DNA from: Ruegeria sp. Ofav3-42 | Lineage (GTDB): Bacteria; Pseudomonadota; Alphaproteobacteria; Rhodobacterales; Rhodobacteraceae | Length of the DNA: 64,000 nucleotides | NCBI RefSeq assembly: GCF_022347725.1 | Contig: NZ_JAKRGB010000008.1 | Coordinates: 62,001-126,000 of the forward strand | Reading direction: 5' to 3' | In this document: positions 47,156 to 55,640 of the stretch, one piece after another | Numbering within the stretch: position 1 is the first letter of the stretch | Layout of the letters: each line of letters begins with the position of its first letter | Program-made: the position numbers and the translations under genes | Notes under the pieces: generated by a model | Told to the model about the DNA's origin: nothing | Database searches by the model: none | What the model saw: the letters and a program-made list of their open reading frames with translations, nothing else

Positions 47156-47545
47156 TCAGGAGCCAAGCAGTTTGGCCTTTTGCGCTGCAAACTCCTCGTC
47201 TGTCAAAACACCTTTTTCCTTGAGCGCGGCGAGGCGTTCCAACTCGTCCGCCGCTGACACGGTCGCAACTGATCGGATGTAGTCCTTTTGCGCCTTTTCG
47301 ATCTGTTCCATGGCCTCGACATTGTGCTGATGCATCCGGTCGCCACGGAGGATCAGATAGGCCAGAACGCCTAGCCATGGGATCAGAATCACAAAAGCGA
47401 TCCAAACCGCTTTGCCGCCCCCGCTCAGGTCCTTTGAGCGAAAGACGTCGGCAACAACCGATATCATCACCCAGAACCAGGCCACCATCAGGAATAGCCA
47501 GAAGATCGACCACATTATGTCGAAGAAACCGATGCCGTTGTCCAT
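47156..47545 (-). CDS. PLDc_N/SHOCT-domain membrane protein
   Basis: This 129-residue protein has two N-terminal membrane helices (about 8-32 and 45-65) of the PLDc_N type. A short charged coiled segment is followed by a C-terminal SHOCT motif (LERLAALKEKGVLTDEEFAAQKAKLL). Such proteins are common in bacteria. Their role is unclear; SHOCT is often a short oligomerisation tail. It has no operon partner here. Confidence 0.85.
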   Translation of the reverse strand: MDNGIGFFDIMWSIFWLFLMVAWFWVMISVVADVFRSKDLSGGGKAVWIAFVILIPWLGVLAYLILRGDRMHQHNVEAMEQIEKAQKDYIRSVATVSAADELERLAALKEKGVLTDEEFAAQKAKLLGS

Positions 47546-47658
47546 TTTTCATACAACCCTTTGCTAATGCGAAAGAAATCTTTGCTTTAAGATCCAGTCG
47601 GATTGTAACAGACAGTTTTCAAATTGGTTAGTGTGTTATCTATCGCGGAAATATTCCG

Positions 47659-47940
47659 TCACTTTAGGCCGGGCAAGGTTTGAGTGATCAGCGCATAGGC
47701 CAACACAAATTGAGCCCCTAATATTCCGAAAAGGTAATATGAAAACAGGCGCTTGCGCGTTTTGTGCCTGAACATCCAACGCCCCAGAACCGCGCCGGGA
47801 CTGCCTCCCAGCACGGCAAGCCACAACAGTTTCCGCTCGGGGACGCGCCGTTTTCGGCGACCCGCACGCAGCTTGTCCCAGCCAAAAACAAGCAATGTCA
47901 GGCCGTTAATGACCCACAGGTATATCACCGCAATCCACAT
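47659..47940 (-). CDS. DUF1294 membrane protein
   Basis: This 93-residue protein with three hydrophobic helices belongs to DUF1294. Its hallmarks are INGLTLLVFGWDKLRAG, RVPERKLLWLAVLGGSPGAVLG and FRHKTRK. An upstream ATG at 48039 would add 33 residues overlapping the divergent palindromes and is unlikely. Members sit in the inner membrane, sometimes fused to cold-shock domains; the function is unknown. It is divergent from the XRE-cupin regulator. Confidence 0.82.
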   Translation of the reverse strand: MWIAVIYLWVINGLTLLVFGWDKLRAGRRKRRVPERKLLWLAVLGGSPGAVLGRWMFRHKTRKRLFSYYLFGILGAQFVLAYALITQTLPGLK

Positions 47941-47975
47941 ATCCGATGGATAGCCAAACTGAGCGCCACACCCAA

Positions 47976-48040
47976 GTGAAAAAATCCTTGGTTTTTTCAC
48001 AGAATCAATGCATCGTGAAAAACGAGGAGAAAATTTCACG
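47976..48040. promoter_or_regulatory. Two GTGAAA/TTTCAC palindromes (candidate operators)
   Basis: GTGAAAAAA (47976-47984) and TTTTTTCAC (47992-48000) are nine-base arms with a seven-base gap. CGTGAAA (48014-48020) and TTTCACG (48034-48040) repeat the same half-site with a 13-base gap. Both lie just upstream of the XRE-cupin gene and in the shared promoter with DUF1294, a natural place for an autoregulatory operator. Confidence 0.6.
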
Positions 48041-48058
48041 AAAACCCCGGAGCGTTCA

Positions 48059-48628
48059 GTGAACAGTCAAGCCCCGCACAGCGCCACCCTCGGAGCCGAT
48101 CTTCGGGCTTTGCGCAAAGCGCGTGGGTTGACGTTGACCGAGATTGCAGCGCGTCTGGGTCGTTCCGTTGGCTGGCTCAGCCAGGTCGAGCGCGACATGT
48201 CCGACCCCTCGATTTCAGATCTGCGCCAGATTGCCGAATGTCTGGGCGTGCCGATGTCGATGCTGTTCGCCCATTCCTCGGCGCCGGCAGACGAACAGGG
48301 CTATGTTGTACGCGCTGGTACGCGCCGCCCCATGGGCTCGGGCGAGGAAGGCTTGATCGAAGAGCTGCTGTCGCCTGATCTGACTGACGATTTCGAGATG
48401 GTGCATTCGACGTTCAAACCACGCTCAAAAATGCAAACCCCTGCCCACCGGCCCACGCAAGAGGTCGGGTACATGGTGTCGGGCCGGTTGGAGCTGAAAA
48501 TCGGAGGCCGCCAGTTTCTGGTCGGTCCCGGCGATAGCTTTCGGATCAAACATGAACCCTATCAGTGGGCGAACCCCTATGATGAGCCCGCCGTGGCGAT
48601 CTGGGTCATTGCGCCGCCGGTGTACTGA
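48059..48628 (+). CDS. XRE-cupin transcriptional regulator
   Basis: This 189-residue regulator has an N-terminal helix-turn-helix (about 15-70; LTLTEIAARLGRSVGWLSQVERD) and a C-terminal cupin sensor (about 110-185; AHRPTQEVGYMVSGRLELKIGG). XRE-cupin regulators of this layout often respond to amines or amino acids, e.g. PuuR and related ones. The GTG at 48059, with GGAG before it, places both palindromes upstream; ATG 48008 would run through one of them. Its stop touches the ATG of the LysE-type gene, and it probably controls the genes that follow. Confidence 0.85.
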   Translation: MNSQAPHSATLGADLRALRKARGLTLTEIAARLGRSVGWLSQVERDMSDPSISDLRQIAECLGVPMSMLFAHSSAPADEQGYVVRAGTRRPMGSGEEGLIEELLSPDLTDDFEMVHSTFKPRSKMQTPAHRPTQEVGYMVSGRLELKIGGRQFLVGPGDSFRIKHEPYQWANPYDEPAVAIWVIAPPVY

Positions 48629-49251
48629 TGAGCTTTGAGGCCTGGACCATATTCGCTCTGTTCTGGTTGGTGTTCGTCACCACGCCGGGTCCGAATGCGG
48701 TAAATTGCATTTCAAACGGGATGAGCCTGCCTTTTCCCAAAGCAATGCTCGGGGTCCTGGCGATCCTGACACAGGCCAGCGCTTTTCTGATCCTGTCAGC
48801 GCTGGGCGTCACAGCTCTGATCGCCGCATCGCCGACCGGGTTCTTTATCGCCAAACTGGTGGGCGCCGGGTTCCTGATCTGGGTTGGCGTCCGCGGCTGG
48901 ATGAATGCCACGCGGCCGGCCCCGATCAGCGAACGCCCTGCGCGCCATGTGTATCTGCACGCACTGGCGGTCGCGACGATCAATCCTAAAAGCGTGGCAG
49001 GGTACCTCGCCGCCTTTTCCCAGTTTGTGCAGCCTGATGTTCCGATCTGGCAGCAGATGGTCGTCATCATGCCAACGGCGCTGATCATCACTACGCTCAC
49101 CTATACCGGGTTCACCCTGCTGGGCGCGCTGATGGGCAAGGCTGCACTGGGAGCGGTTTTCAACACTTGGGTGCGTCGTGTCATGGCCGCCTGTTTCATC
49201 ATCTATGGCGTGTTGCTGGGTGCCAGCTCCACGCCCGAAGCAAGGGGGTAG
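48628..49251 (+). CDS. LysE/RhtB-family exporter
   Basis: This 207-residue inner-membrane protein has about six helices and belongs to the LysE/RhtB family of amino-acid and metabolite exporters. The N-terminal FVTTPGPNAVNCISNGMSL is the family hallmark. The substrate is unknown. Its ATG overlaps the stop of the XRE-cupin regulator (TGATG), so regulator and exporter are tightly coupled, a design in which the regulator's ligand is often the exported molecule. The GFA gene follows within five bases. Confidence 0.9.
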   Translation: MSFEAWTIFALFWLVFVTTPGPNAVNCISNGMSLPFPKAMLGVLAILTQASAFLILSALGVTALIAASPTGFFIAKLVGAGFLIWVGVRGWMNATRPAPISERPARHVYLHALAVATINPKSVAGYLAAFSQFVQPDVPIWQQMVVIMPTALIITTLTYTGFTLLGALMGKAALGAVFNTWVRRVMAACFIIYGVLLGASSTPEARG

Positions 49252-49255
49252 TCAA

Positions 49256-49636
49256 ATGTACAACGGATCTTGCCTCTGCGGCGCGGTGGCGTTCACGATT
49301 GACGGAGCGCTGTCGCCGCCGTCCGCCTGTCATTGTGGCCAGTGCCGCAAGCAATCCGGCCATATCTGGGCCTCGACCTGGACGCATCAGGACAACCTGA
49401 GCTTTACCGCAAGCGACACGCTGACCTGGTTCCGAACCTCGGACACAGCCCGTCGCGGTTTCTGCCGTTCATGCGGTTCATTCCTCTTCTGGCAGCACAA
49501 TGACGAAGACACGATTTCAATTTCCATGGGCGCGTTCAGCGAGCCCACGGGTCTAAAGCTCTCGAAGCACATCTTTGTCGCCGACAAGGGCGATTACTAC
49601 GATATCACGGACGATCTGCCCCAACGGGCACAGTAA
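49256..49636 (+). CDS. GFA-family (glutathione-dependent formaldehyde-activating-like) protein
   Basis: This 126-residue zinc protein of the GFA/CENP-V family has cysteines as CLCG, CHCGQC and CRSCG, forming the two zinc sites. Some members (Gfa) add glutathione to formaldehyde, although many have no known substrate. The setting is suggestive: the next gene encodes a demethylating dehydrogenase of a type that can release formaldehyde. The ATG at 49256 has GGGGG upstream; the N-terminus NGSCLCGAV is typical of the family. It could equally be a related enzyme with another small substrate. Confidence 0.84.
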   Translation: MYNGSCLCGAVAFTIDGALSPPSACHCGQCRKQSGHIWASTWTHQDNLSFTASDTLTWFRTSDTARRGFCRSCGSFLFWQHNDEDTISISMGAFSEPTGLKLSKHIFVADKGDYYDITDDLPQRAQ

Positions 49637-49651
49637 CAAGGATCAAAACCA

Positions 49652-52102
49652 ATGAGCGATTTTCCGACAAAAGCCCGCGTGGTTGTTATCGGTGGCGGTG
49701 TGGTGGGGGCTTCCTCGCTGTACCATCTGGCCAAGAAAGGCTGGACCGACTGCGTTCTGCTGGAAAAGAACGAACTGACCGCAGGCTCGACATGGCACGC
49801 GGCGGGTAACGTTCCGACTTTCTCGACCTCTTGGGCGATCATGAATATGCAGCGGTACTCGACCGAGCTGTACGCACGGCTGGGCGAAGAAGTTGATTAC
49901 CCGATGAACTATCACCAGTCCGGCTCGATCCGTCTGGCGCACAGCAAGGAACGGATGCAGGAGTTCGAGCGGGCGATGTCGATGGGCCTGTATCAGGGCA
50001 TCCCGATGGAGATGTGGACCCCGGAAGAGGCCAAGGAACGCTATCCATTCCTGGAAACGCACGATCTTGAGGGCGTGCTATATGACCCGACCGACGGCGA
50101 TATTGACCCGGCACAGCTGACACAGGCGCTGGCCAAGGGTGCCCGCGACATGGGGCAGAAGATCATCCGTTTCTGCCCGGCGACAGGTGTGACCCAGCAC
50201 GACGATGGCACCTGGACCGTTCACACAGATCAGGGCGATATCGCCTGCGATTACGTGGTCAATGCCGCCGGCTACTATGCGCAGCGTGTGGGTGAGTGGT
50301 TCAAGCCGTTCGGCGGCCGTACCGTTCCCGCGATGGTGATGAGCCACCAGTACCTGCTGACCGATGAGATCCCCGAAGTTGAAGCGTGGTCTAAGGAAAA
50401 CGGTGGCAAGAAACTGCCTCTGCTGAGAGACGTGGATATCTCTTACTACCTGCGGCAGGAGAAGCACGGCTTCAACCTTGGCCCCTATGAGCCCAACTGC
50501 AAGGGCCATTGGATGACCGAAGACGACCCGATGCCCGAGGATTTCAGCTTCCAACTGTGGAATGACGATCTCGACCGCATCGAAGACATCGTTACCGACG
50601 CGATGGAGCGGGTTCCGCTGATGGCAACTTCGGGTGTTGGCCGTGTGATCAACGGCCCGATCCCCTATGCGCCGGACGGGCTGCCGCTGATCGGTCCGAT
50701 GCCCGGTGTGAAAAACGCGTTTGAGGCCCACACATTCACCTTCGGTATCGCTCAGGGTGGTGGTGCAGGCAAGGTGCTGGCCGAATGGATCGTCGATGGC
50801 GCGACCGAGTGGGATATGTGGGCCGTCGATCCGCGCCGCTACACCGACTACACAGATCAGGAATACTGCAACCAGAAAGGTCTGGAGGTTTATGGTAACG
50901 AATACGCCATGCACTTCCCCCATCATGAATGGCCAGCAGCGCGCGACAAGAAACTGTCGCCGGTGCATGACAAGGTCAAAGCGCTGGGCGGCGTGATGGG
51001 TGCCTATAACGGATGGGAGCGGGCCAACTGGTTCGCGAAGCCGGGCGATGACACATCGCTTGAGGCCACCCATACCTGGGGTCGGTCCGGCCCGTGGGAG
51101 CAGCGGATCCAAGAAGAATGCGAGGCCGTGCGAGACCATTGTGGCGTACTAGATCTGCCAGGCTTCTCGCGCTTCATGGTCAAGGGAGAGGGCGCCGCTG
51201 AGGCGCTGCGCGGCCTCGCAACCGGTGGGTTGCCAAAGGTCGGCCGGATGAACCTCATCTATATCTCTGACGACCGTGGTCGCATTCTGACCGAGATGTC
51301 CTGCATCCGTTTGGGTGAGGATGAGTTCCTCATGATCACCGCCGCAACCGCGCAATGGCATGACCGGGATATCCTGATGAACGCCATGCCCGCCAGCGTG
51401 TCGGTTGAGGATGTCACCACGACACGCGATACGCTGATCGTCACCGGCCCGAAATCGCGCGAGATCCTGTCGACAATGACGGATGCCGATCTGACCTCGG
51501 GGTGGCTGACCCATCAGTCCGCCACCGTTGCAGGCCAGCCCGCCTACCTGATCCGTGTCTCATTCGCCGGTGAGCTGGGATGGGAAGTGCATGCCCTGAA
51601 CGAGCATATGCCTGCGATCTATGACGCGATCACCGATGCCGGTGCCAAGCCCTTTGGGATGTATGCGCTGAACTCACTGCGGATTGAAAAGGGTTACCGC
51701 GCGTGGAAGGGTGACCTGTCGACCGACTACTCGCTGCTCGAAGGCGGATTGGAACGGTTCGTCAAACTGGACAAGCCACAGGACTTCCCCGGCAAGGCCG
51801 CGATCCTGAACGAAAAACAGCAGGGCGTGAAGAAGTCGTTTGTCACGCTGACCGTGGATGCGGGCGATTGCGACGCGCCGTATATGTCCTGCATCTGGCA
51901 GGGCGATCAGATCGTGGGCGAGACCACCTCGGGCGCTTGGGGTTACCGCGTTGGCAAATCCATCGCGCTGGGCATGATCAAGGCCGAGCTTGCCAATCCC
52001 GGCACTGAGCTTGAGGTCGAAATCTACGGCCAAAAGTGCCGCGCTGTGGTAGAGCAGGATCAGCCGCTCTGGGATCCCGAGAACGAGCGGTTGCGCGCTT
52101 AA
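49652..52102 (+). CDS. FAD-GcvT dehydrogenase (dimethylglycine/sarcosine dehydrogenase family) 1
   Basis: This is an 816-residue two-part enzyme. Residues about 8-370 form a DAO-type FAD domain beginning VVVIGGGVVGASSLYHL, with a histidine in STWHAAGN (His49) that is the covalent FAD site in mammalian DMGDH. A short linker domain follows (about 375-430). From about 440 on there is a GcvT (aminomethyltransferase) domain and its C-terminal barrel. Such enzymes oxidise an N-methyl group and pass the C1 unit to tetrahydrofolate. The likely substrate is dimethylglycine or sarcosine, but not certain. A cupin gene follows 18 bases later. Confidence 0.88.
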   Translation: MSDFPTKARVVVIGGGVVGASSLYHLAKKGWTDCVLLEKNELTAGSTWHAAGNVPTFSTSWAIMNMQRYSTELYARLGEEVDYPMNYHQSGSIRLAHSKERMQEFERAMSMGLYQGIPMEMWTPEEAKERYPFLETHDLEGVLYDPTDGDIDPAQLTQALAKGARDMGQKIIRFCPATGVTQHDDGTWTVHTDQGDIACDYVVNAAGYYAQRVGEWFKPFGGRTVPAMVMSHQYLLTDEIPEVEAWSKENGGKKLPLLRDVDISYYLRQEKHGFNLGPYEPNCKGHWMTEDDPMPEDFSFQLWNDDLDRIEDIVTDAMERVPLMATSGVGRVINGPIPYAPDGLPLIGPMPGVKNAFEAHTFTFGIAQGGGAGKVLAEWIVDGATEWDMWAVDPRRYTDYTDQEYCNQKGLEVYGNEYAMHFPHHEWPAARDKKLSPVHDKVKALGGVMGAYNGWERANWFAKPGDDTSLEATHTWGRSGPWEQRIQEECEAVRDHCGVLDLPGFSRFMVKGEGAAEALRGLATGGLPKVGRMNLIYISDDRGRILTEMSCIRLGEDEFLMITAATAQWHDRDILMNAMPASVSVEDVTTTRDTLIVTGPKSREILSTMTDADLTSGWLTHQSATVAGQPAYLIRVSFAGELGWEVHALNEHMPAIYDAITDAGAKPFGMYALNSLRIEKGYRAWKGDLSTDYSLLEGGLERFVKLDKPQDFPGKAAILNEKQQGVKKSFVTLTVDAGDCDAPYMSCIWQGDQIVGETTSGAWGYRVGKSIALGMIKAELANPGTELEVEIYGQKCRAVVEQDQPLWDPENERLRA

Positions 52103-52120
52103 CCTCTGCCGGAGAACGCC

Positions 52121-52597
52121 ATGAGCAAACGATACGCCAAATTGGGATCCGATGAGGGTCCCAACTATGACTGGGAAAACGACCACACCTTTGTGAAGGT
52201 TTCCGGTCAGGACACGGATGGCGCATACACGCTCATGGAAGACAATCTGAAGGCCAGCTTTGCGCTTGGCCTTCATCGCCATGATAGCCACGCCGAGACC
52301 TTCTATTTTCTGGAAGGCGCGGTGGATTTTTACGTTGATGGCGACTGGCACCGCTGCGTGCCCGGCACAACGATGCACGTACCGCCCGGAGTGCCTCATG
52401 CATGCCGGGTGGCCGATGGTACCCCGGCCAGAATGTTGATGATTTTCCAACCTTCGGGGTTCGATGGATTTCTGGCCGAACTGGCGACAATGACCGAAGC
52501 TGATTTCGCAGATGAAGCGAAGATGGCCGAGTTGAACGCGCGCTATGACATTGTGCCGATGGGGCCGATTCCAGCCCATCCGGAAGATCAGAACTGA
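52121..52597 (+). CDS. Cupin-domain protein
   Basis: This 158-residue single-domain cupin has the metal-binding motif HRHDSHAETFYFLEGAVDFYVDG followed by PPGVPHACRV. It resembles small quercetinase-like and dimethylsulfoniopropionate-lyase-like cupins in fold only; no activity can be assigned. Its position between the FAD-GcvT gene and a quinone-oxidoreductase-like gene marks it as a probable member of the same pathway. The ATG follows GGAGAACGCC. Confidence 0.8.
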   Translation: MSKRYAKLGSDEGPNYDWENDHTFVKVSGQDTDGAYTLMEDNLKASFALGLHRHDSHAETFYFLEGAVDFYVDGDWHRCVPGTTMHVPPGVPHACRVADGTPARMLMIFQPSGFDGFLAELATMTEADFADEAKMAELNARYDIVPMGPIPAHPEDQN

Positions 52598-52607
52598 AAG
52601 GGTGCTG

Positions 52608-53660
52608 ATGGCTGTTTCTGCAACCATGTCCGGCGTTTACCTGACCCGCCATGGCGGCCCCGAGGCGCTGGAATGGCGTGAGGACATACCGGTCCCAACA
52701 CCTGGCCCGGGCCAGGTGTTGGTTCGGGTTGCGGCGGCGGGAGTGAACAACACCGACATCAACACGAGGATCGGCTGGTACTCCTCGGACGTGACCAGTG
52801 CCACGGATGACGTCGATCAGGATGTCGATGCTGGCGGCTGGGGTGGTGCACTTTCTTTCCCGCGCATTCAGGGCGGCGATCTGTGCGGCTATGTCGAATT
52901 GGTCGGGCCTGAGTCCGGCTTTACGGCTGGGCAACGCGTGACATGCCCGATCAATTTGCCGCGCCCGCGCCCAGGCAACCCGACGGGATTTATCGCGCTA
53001 GGTTCGGAAATCGACGGAGCTTTTGCGCAATACTGTTTGGTCTCGGCGGATGACTTATACGACGTCTCAGCGTCGCCGCTGTCAGACGTTGAGGTCGCCG
53101 CCATCCCCTGTGCATTCGGAACCGCAGAGAACCTGTTGACCCGTGCCGGAGTAACCGCCGGGCACAAAGTTCTGATCACTGGGGCCTCAGGCGGCGTGGG
53201 TCTTGCTGCGGTGCAACTGGCGTCACTGCGCGGTGCGACGGTTTGGGGCGTCACGGGGGCCGCGAAGGCAGAGGTGGTCAAAGCGCAGGGTGCTTTTGAC
53301 ACCTTTGAACGCGATGCACCGTTGCCGGAAGGCACTTTCGACATCGTTATTGACGTTGTTGGTGGTCCGGCGTGGCCGGGCCTGATCCGGGCGCTGAAGC
53401 CGGGCGGGCATTACGCTGTTTCGGGAGCAATCGCCGGGCCAATGGTTGAAGCGGACCTGCGAGAAATCTACTTGCGCGACATCACGATACACGGTTGTAC
53501 CCATCAGGCGTTCGAAGTCTTTGGCCGCCTTGTCGAGATGATGAATGCAGGTCGCATCAAACCTTTGGTTTCCAAAACCTATCCACTAAGAGACATCGCC
53601 AAAGCGCAGGAGGATTTCCAGTCCAAGGCGCTGCCGGGGAAACTCGTTCTGATTCCATAA
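52608..53660 (+). CDS. MDR-family oxidoreductase (quinone oxidoreductase/alcohol dehydrogenase-like)
   Basis: This 350-residue medium-chain dehydrogenase/reductase has an N-terminal GroES-like domain (PVPTPGPGQVLVRVAAAGVNNTDINTR) and a nucleotide-binding domain (ITGASGGVGLAAVQLAS). The four-cysteine structural zinc loop of classic alcohol dehydrogenases is not visible, so it is closer to zinc-independent quinone reductases. It probably reduces or oxidises an intermediate of the cluster. The ATG at 52608 lies 11 bases after the cupin stop. Confidence 0.85.
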   Translation: MAVSATMSGVYLTRHGGPEALEWREDIPVPTPGPGQVLVRVAAAGVNNTDINTRIGWYSSDVTSATDDVDQDVDAGGWGGALSFPRIQGGDLCGYVELVGPESGFTAGQRVTCPINLPRPRPGNPTGFIALGSEIDGAFAQYCLVSADDLYDVSASPLSDVEVAAIPCAFGTAENLLTRAGVTAGHKVLITGASGGVGLAAVQLASLRGATVWGVTGAAKAEVVKAQGAFDTFERDAPLPEGTFDIVIDVVGGPAWPGLIRALKPGGHYAVSGAIAGPMVEADLREIYLRDITIHGCTHQAFEVFGRLVEMMNAGRIKPLVSKTYPLRDIAKAQEDFQSKALPGKLVLIP

Positions 53661-53672
53661 GGAGGTTGGCAC

Positions 53673-54566
53673 ATGGCGGATATCACGCTTCTGGATGGCT
53701 CGATCGGGCAGGAACTGGTCAAACGCAGCGGGGACAAAGCGACGCCGTTGTGGTCAACGCGCGTGATGATCGACTACCCGGATCTGGTAAGGGACGTTCA
53801 CGCCGACTATTTCCGCCGGGGCGCAACGATCGCAACCACAAACACCTACGCTGTTCACCGGTCGCGGCTGGAACGTGTGGGGTTGCAGGATCAACTGGCT
53901 GACCTGATTGGTGTCGCGGTGTCGCAGGCTCGCCGGGCTCGGGGCGGCGGCCCGGGGCGTGTTGCCGGTGCGATTGGTCCGTTGCTGGCGTCTTACCGGC
54001 CCGACCTGAAACCTGATGCGCAACAGGCGGCCGTGAAGTTCGCTGAAATCGTTCGCCTCATGGCCAACGACGTCGATCTGTTTCTGATCGAAACCGTTTC
54101 ATCGGTGCAGGAGGCCGAAGGCGCCCTGCTTGGCACGTCAGAGGCGGGCAAACCTGTTTGGCTAGCACTTACGGTGATGGACGACGACGGAACGCGCCTG
54201 CGATCGGGTGAGCCGCTTTGGGATATTGCGCCACTGGTAGACCGGTTCAATCCAGACGCGGTTCTGATAAACTGTTCGCGCCCCGAGGCCGTTCCGGCAG
54301 CCCTGGATGACCTGGCCACGATGGGTCGGCCTTTTGGGGCCTATGCCAACGGGTTTGCAGAAATTTCGCAGGACTTTCTTAAAGACGCGCCAACTGTTGA
54401 CGCTTTGGAACAACGGCACGACCTCGGACCTCAAAAATATGCCGATCATGCCATGGGGTGGGTTGAACAGGGGGCGACGATTGTCGGCGGCTGTTGCGAG
54501 GTAGGCCCGGATCATATCGAAGCCCTTGCCAATAGCCTGCGCGCGGCGGGGCACCGGATCGTCTGA
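53673..54566 (+). CDS. Homocysteine S-methyltransferase family protein
   Basis: This 297-residue zinc-dependent methyltransferase has a TIM barrel. It has LLDGSIGQELVKR at the N-terminus, VLINCSRPEAVPAAL with the first zinc cysteine, and VGGCCEVGPDHIEAL with the other two. Members use betaine, dimethylglycine precursors, S-methylmethionine or dimethylsulfoniopropionate as methyl donor to homocysteine. Next to two dimethylglycine-dehydrogenase-like genes, a betaine-homocysteine methyltransferase role is attractive, but the donor is not shown by the sequence. Confidence 0.87.
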   Translation: MADITLLDGSIGQELVKRSGDKATPLWSTRVMIDYPDLVRDVHADYFRRGATIATTNTYAVHRSRLERVGLQDQLADLIGVAVSQARRARGGGPGRVAGAIGPLLASYRPDLKPDAQQAAVKFAEIVRLMANDVDLFLIETVSSVQEAEGALLGTSEAGKPVWLALTVMDDDGTRLRSGEPLWDIAPLVDRFNPDAVLINCSRPEAVPAALDDLATMGRPFGAYANGFAEISQDFLKDAPTVDALEQRHDLGPQKYADHAMGWVEQGATIVGGCCEVGPDHIEALANSLRAAGHRIV

Positions 54567-54576
54567 AGGGAATACG

Positions 54577-55551
54577 ATGACGACGACCTCAAAGAAAACA
54601 CTGGTCAACGCTCAGCGCCATTTCGACATCGTCGTTGCGCCGGGCTATGTGCTGCTGGAACTGGCATCTTTGGTCGAGGTGCTGCGGCTGGCGAACCGCG
54701 TTTGCCCAAGCCCCCCTTTTACCTACACATACCGTTCGCTCAGAGGCGGCCCAATCGACAGCAGCAGTGAAGCCACGATCCAGACCGAGCGCATTCCGAC
54801 GCAGCCCAATGCGGATTACCTGTTCGTAATCGGCAATTCCGACCCTGATCACCCCGATCTGTCGCTAGGGCGTGTGGTATCGGATTACACCTTCCGCGGT
54901 GCGCAGGTCTTTTTGCTGTCCGAGGCAGCAAGCCGCTATATCGACGAGCAAGGAACCGAGGACATGTCGACCCACTGGGAAAATGCGTCCTTCCTGCGCG
55001 AACGCCGCGCTCAGTTCGAGGCCAAACTTTCGATTGCCACGGAACAGGGCGCGGTGGTGACCTGCGCCGGGATGGAGGCGACAACCGATGTCGCGCTAGC
55101 CGTGATCGGACGCCACATTTCCGGACCAACCAGAATGACGGTCGCCGACATCATGTTGCATGAGAACATCAGGGATTTCTCGTCGTTACAGCCGTTTTCA
55201 GGGTCGAAGACCACCGCCACGGGCGACGCGAAGTTGGACCAGTGCATTAAGCTGATGCAGGCCAATATCGAAGACCCGCTTCCGATTCAGGAAATCGTTG
55301 AGGTTTTGGGCCTGTCGAATCGTTCGCTGGAGCGGAAGTTCAAGAATTACTTCGGCACCACTCCCAACGGGTTCTATCGTGAAATGCGACTGGCCAAAGC
55401 CAATAATTTGCTGCTGAATACGACGATGAGTGTTCGTGAAATCGGTCTGGCCTGTGGTTTTCCAAACGGATTCTCGTCTGTTTACAAGAGCTTCTTTGGC
55501 GTGACGCCCTTTGTTCTGAGACGCGAAAAACGGCAGGTCAAACAGCGTTGA
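54577..55551 (+). CDS. GlxA-family AraC regulator (GbdR-like)
   Basis: This 324-residue regulator has an N-terminal DJ-1/PfpI-like amidase fold (about 15-190; EATTDVALAVIGRHISG near its end) and a C-terminal AraC double helix-turn-helix (about 225-320; LGLSNRSLERKFKNYFGTTP). In Pseudomonas, GbdR and its relatives (same design) activate glycine betaine and dimethylglycine catabolism. The position directly between the two dehydrogenases supports an analogous role here. The ATG at 54577 follows GAAGGGAATACG; the second dehydrogenase gene starts 89 bases downstream. Confidence 0.88.
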   Translation: MTTTSKKTLVNAQRHFDIVVAPGYVLLELASLVEVLRLANRVCPSPPFTYTYRSLRGGPIDSSSEATIQTERIPTQPNADYLFVIGNSDPDHPDLSLGRVVSDYTFRGAQVFLLSEAASRYIDEQGTEDMSTHWENASFLRERRAQFEAKLSIATEQGAVVTCAGMEATTDVALAVIGRHISGPTRMTVADIMLHENIRDFSSLQPFSGSKTTATGDAKLDQCIKLMQANIEDPLPIQEIVEVLGLSNRSLERKFKNYFGTTPNGFYREMRLAKANNLLLNTTMSVREIGLACGFPNGFSSVYKSFFGVTPFVLRREKRQVKQR

Positions 55552-55640
55552 TTTTTGCAACTGAGCTGACGTTTTTCATGCATTCTGCGTCGCTCCTTCG
55601 TGTCATTTTGGACAAAATCTAATCAAGCGGAGTCATGAGA

